In this document: positions 63,530 to 64,000 of the stretch, piece by piece
Layout of the letters: every line of letters begins with the position of its first letter
How positions within the stretch are numbered: the stretch's first letter is position 1
DNA from: Prochilodus magdalenae
Taxonomy: Eukaryota; Chordata; Actinopteri; Characiformes; Prochilodontidae
DNA: 64,000 bases
Assembly (NCBI GenBank): GCA_024036415.1
Contig: JAMWET010003062.1
Span: 869,501-933,500, forward strand
Direction of reading: 5' to 3'
Notes under the pieces: model-generated
Databases searched by the model: none
Told to the model about the DNA's origin: nothing
What the model saw: the letters and a program-made list of their open reading frames with translations, nothing else
Made by a program: the position numbers and the translations under genes

Positions 63530-64000
63530 GTCTTATTGTGACAATAATCTTCCTCTTCACAATACCTCATAGATTTTCTATGGGGTTAAGGTCAGGCGAG
63601 ATTGCTGGCCAATTAAGAACAGGGATACCATGGTCCTTAAACCAGGTACTGGTAGCTTTAGCACTGTGTGCAGATGCCAAGTCCTGTTGGAAAATGAAAT
63701 CTGCATCTCCGTGAAGTTGGTCAGCAGCAGGAAGCATGAAGTGCTCTTAAACTTCCTGGTAGAAAACACAGTGGACCAACACCAGCAGATGACATGGCAC
63801 CCCAAACCATCACTGACTGTGGAAACTTGGACCTCAAGCAACATCCATTCTGTGCCTCTCCTAACTTCCTCCAGACTCTGGAATCTTGATTTCCAAAGGA
63901 AATGCAAAATTGGCTTTCATCAGAGAACAGAACTTTGGACCACTCAGCAGCAGTCCAGTCCTTTTTGTCTTTAGCCCAGGTGAGACGCTTCTGACGCCGT
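63530..64000 (-). pseudogene. Tc1-like transposase, broken, runs off the window
   Basis: From 64000 down, the minus strand reads KRLTWAKDKKDWTAAEWSKV, LFSDESQFCISF (second catalytic Asp), PQSVMVWGAMSSAGVGPLCF, then after a frame change QQDLASAHSAKATSTWF and SPDLNPIENL, the region of the third catalytic residue. Damage: a small deletion after GPLCF shifts frame near 63750, an in-frame TAA follows it, and a TGA follows IENL where Trp is usual. Homology ends near 63534 without an obvious terminal repeat. This is the C-terminal DDE half of a Tc1/mariner transposase, clearly dead. Confidence 0.85.

Noticed and set aside
63578..63907. 109-codon frame on the minus strand as a separate gene
   Set aside because: It overlaps a decayed Tc1-like transposase in the wrong frame for most of its length.

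Overview
The window looks like nuclear DNA of a teleost fish. It is about 64 kb, gene-poor, and rich in long (TG)n/(CA)n and (CT)n/(GA)n microsatellites. It carries decayed non-LTR retrotransposons with short pentamer tails and Tc1/mariner-type debris. Several repeats belong to types I associate with otophysan fish (characins, catfish, electric fish), including a dispersed long-inverted-repeat element near 31.5 kb and the element remnant near 36.1 kb. The placement in Otophysi is inference from remembered repeat types, not from a search.

Two protein-coding genes can be read with confidence, both in the last third and divergently oriented. prdx6 (peroxiredoxin 6, minus strand) has five coding exons between 52952 and 45752 that join to a complete 223-residue protein with canonical splice sites. 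plpp6 (polyisoprenoid diphosphate/phosphate phosphohydrolase 6, plus strand) has two coding exons, 55798-56266 and 58968-59335, giving 278 residues with all three phosphatase motifs. The starts lie about 2.8 kb apart. Each promoter holds recognisable sites: a near-palindromic MARE/antioxidant-response element touching a CCAAT box upstream of prdx6, and an E-box/CLEAR-like site, a ZNF143-like site and a YY1-like site upstream of plpp6, whose leader also carries two small upstream ORFs. Both gene families act on lipids or lipid peroxides, but the pairing may be chance.

Layout. 1-3530: two nested LINE remnants, a deleted L2-like element inserted into an older LINE. 3530-45700: no gene that I can support; microsatellites, LINE 3' tails (7.0-7.4 kb), a perfect 41-bp-arm hairpin (11.8 kb), a Tc1-like transposase relic (13.8 kb), long CT and GA tracts (16.3 and 17.1 kb), a tRNA-like SINE-type repeat (23.9-24.1 kb), a compound TG minisatellite (25.6-26.1 kb), two inverted-repeat elements of one family flanking a different inverted-repeat element (31.1-32.3 kb), a diverged local duplication (40.0-40.6 kb), and a Tc1-derived element (42.3-42.8 kb). 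45750-53100: prdx6 and promoter. 53240-53450: a LINE 3' tail. 55590-59335: plpp6. 59336-64000: intergenic, ending in a broken Tc1-like transposase on the minus strand that runs off the window.

I did not find a novel multi-gene system. The most useful observations are the promoter elements of the two genes, the plpp6 intron and uORFs, the young hairpins, and the nested repeat architecture.
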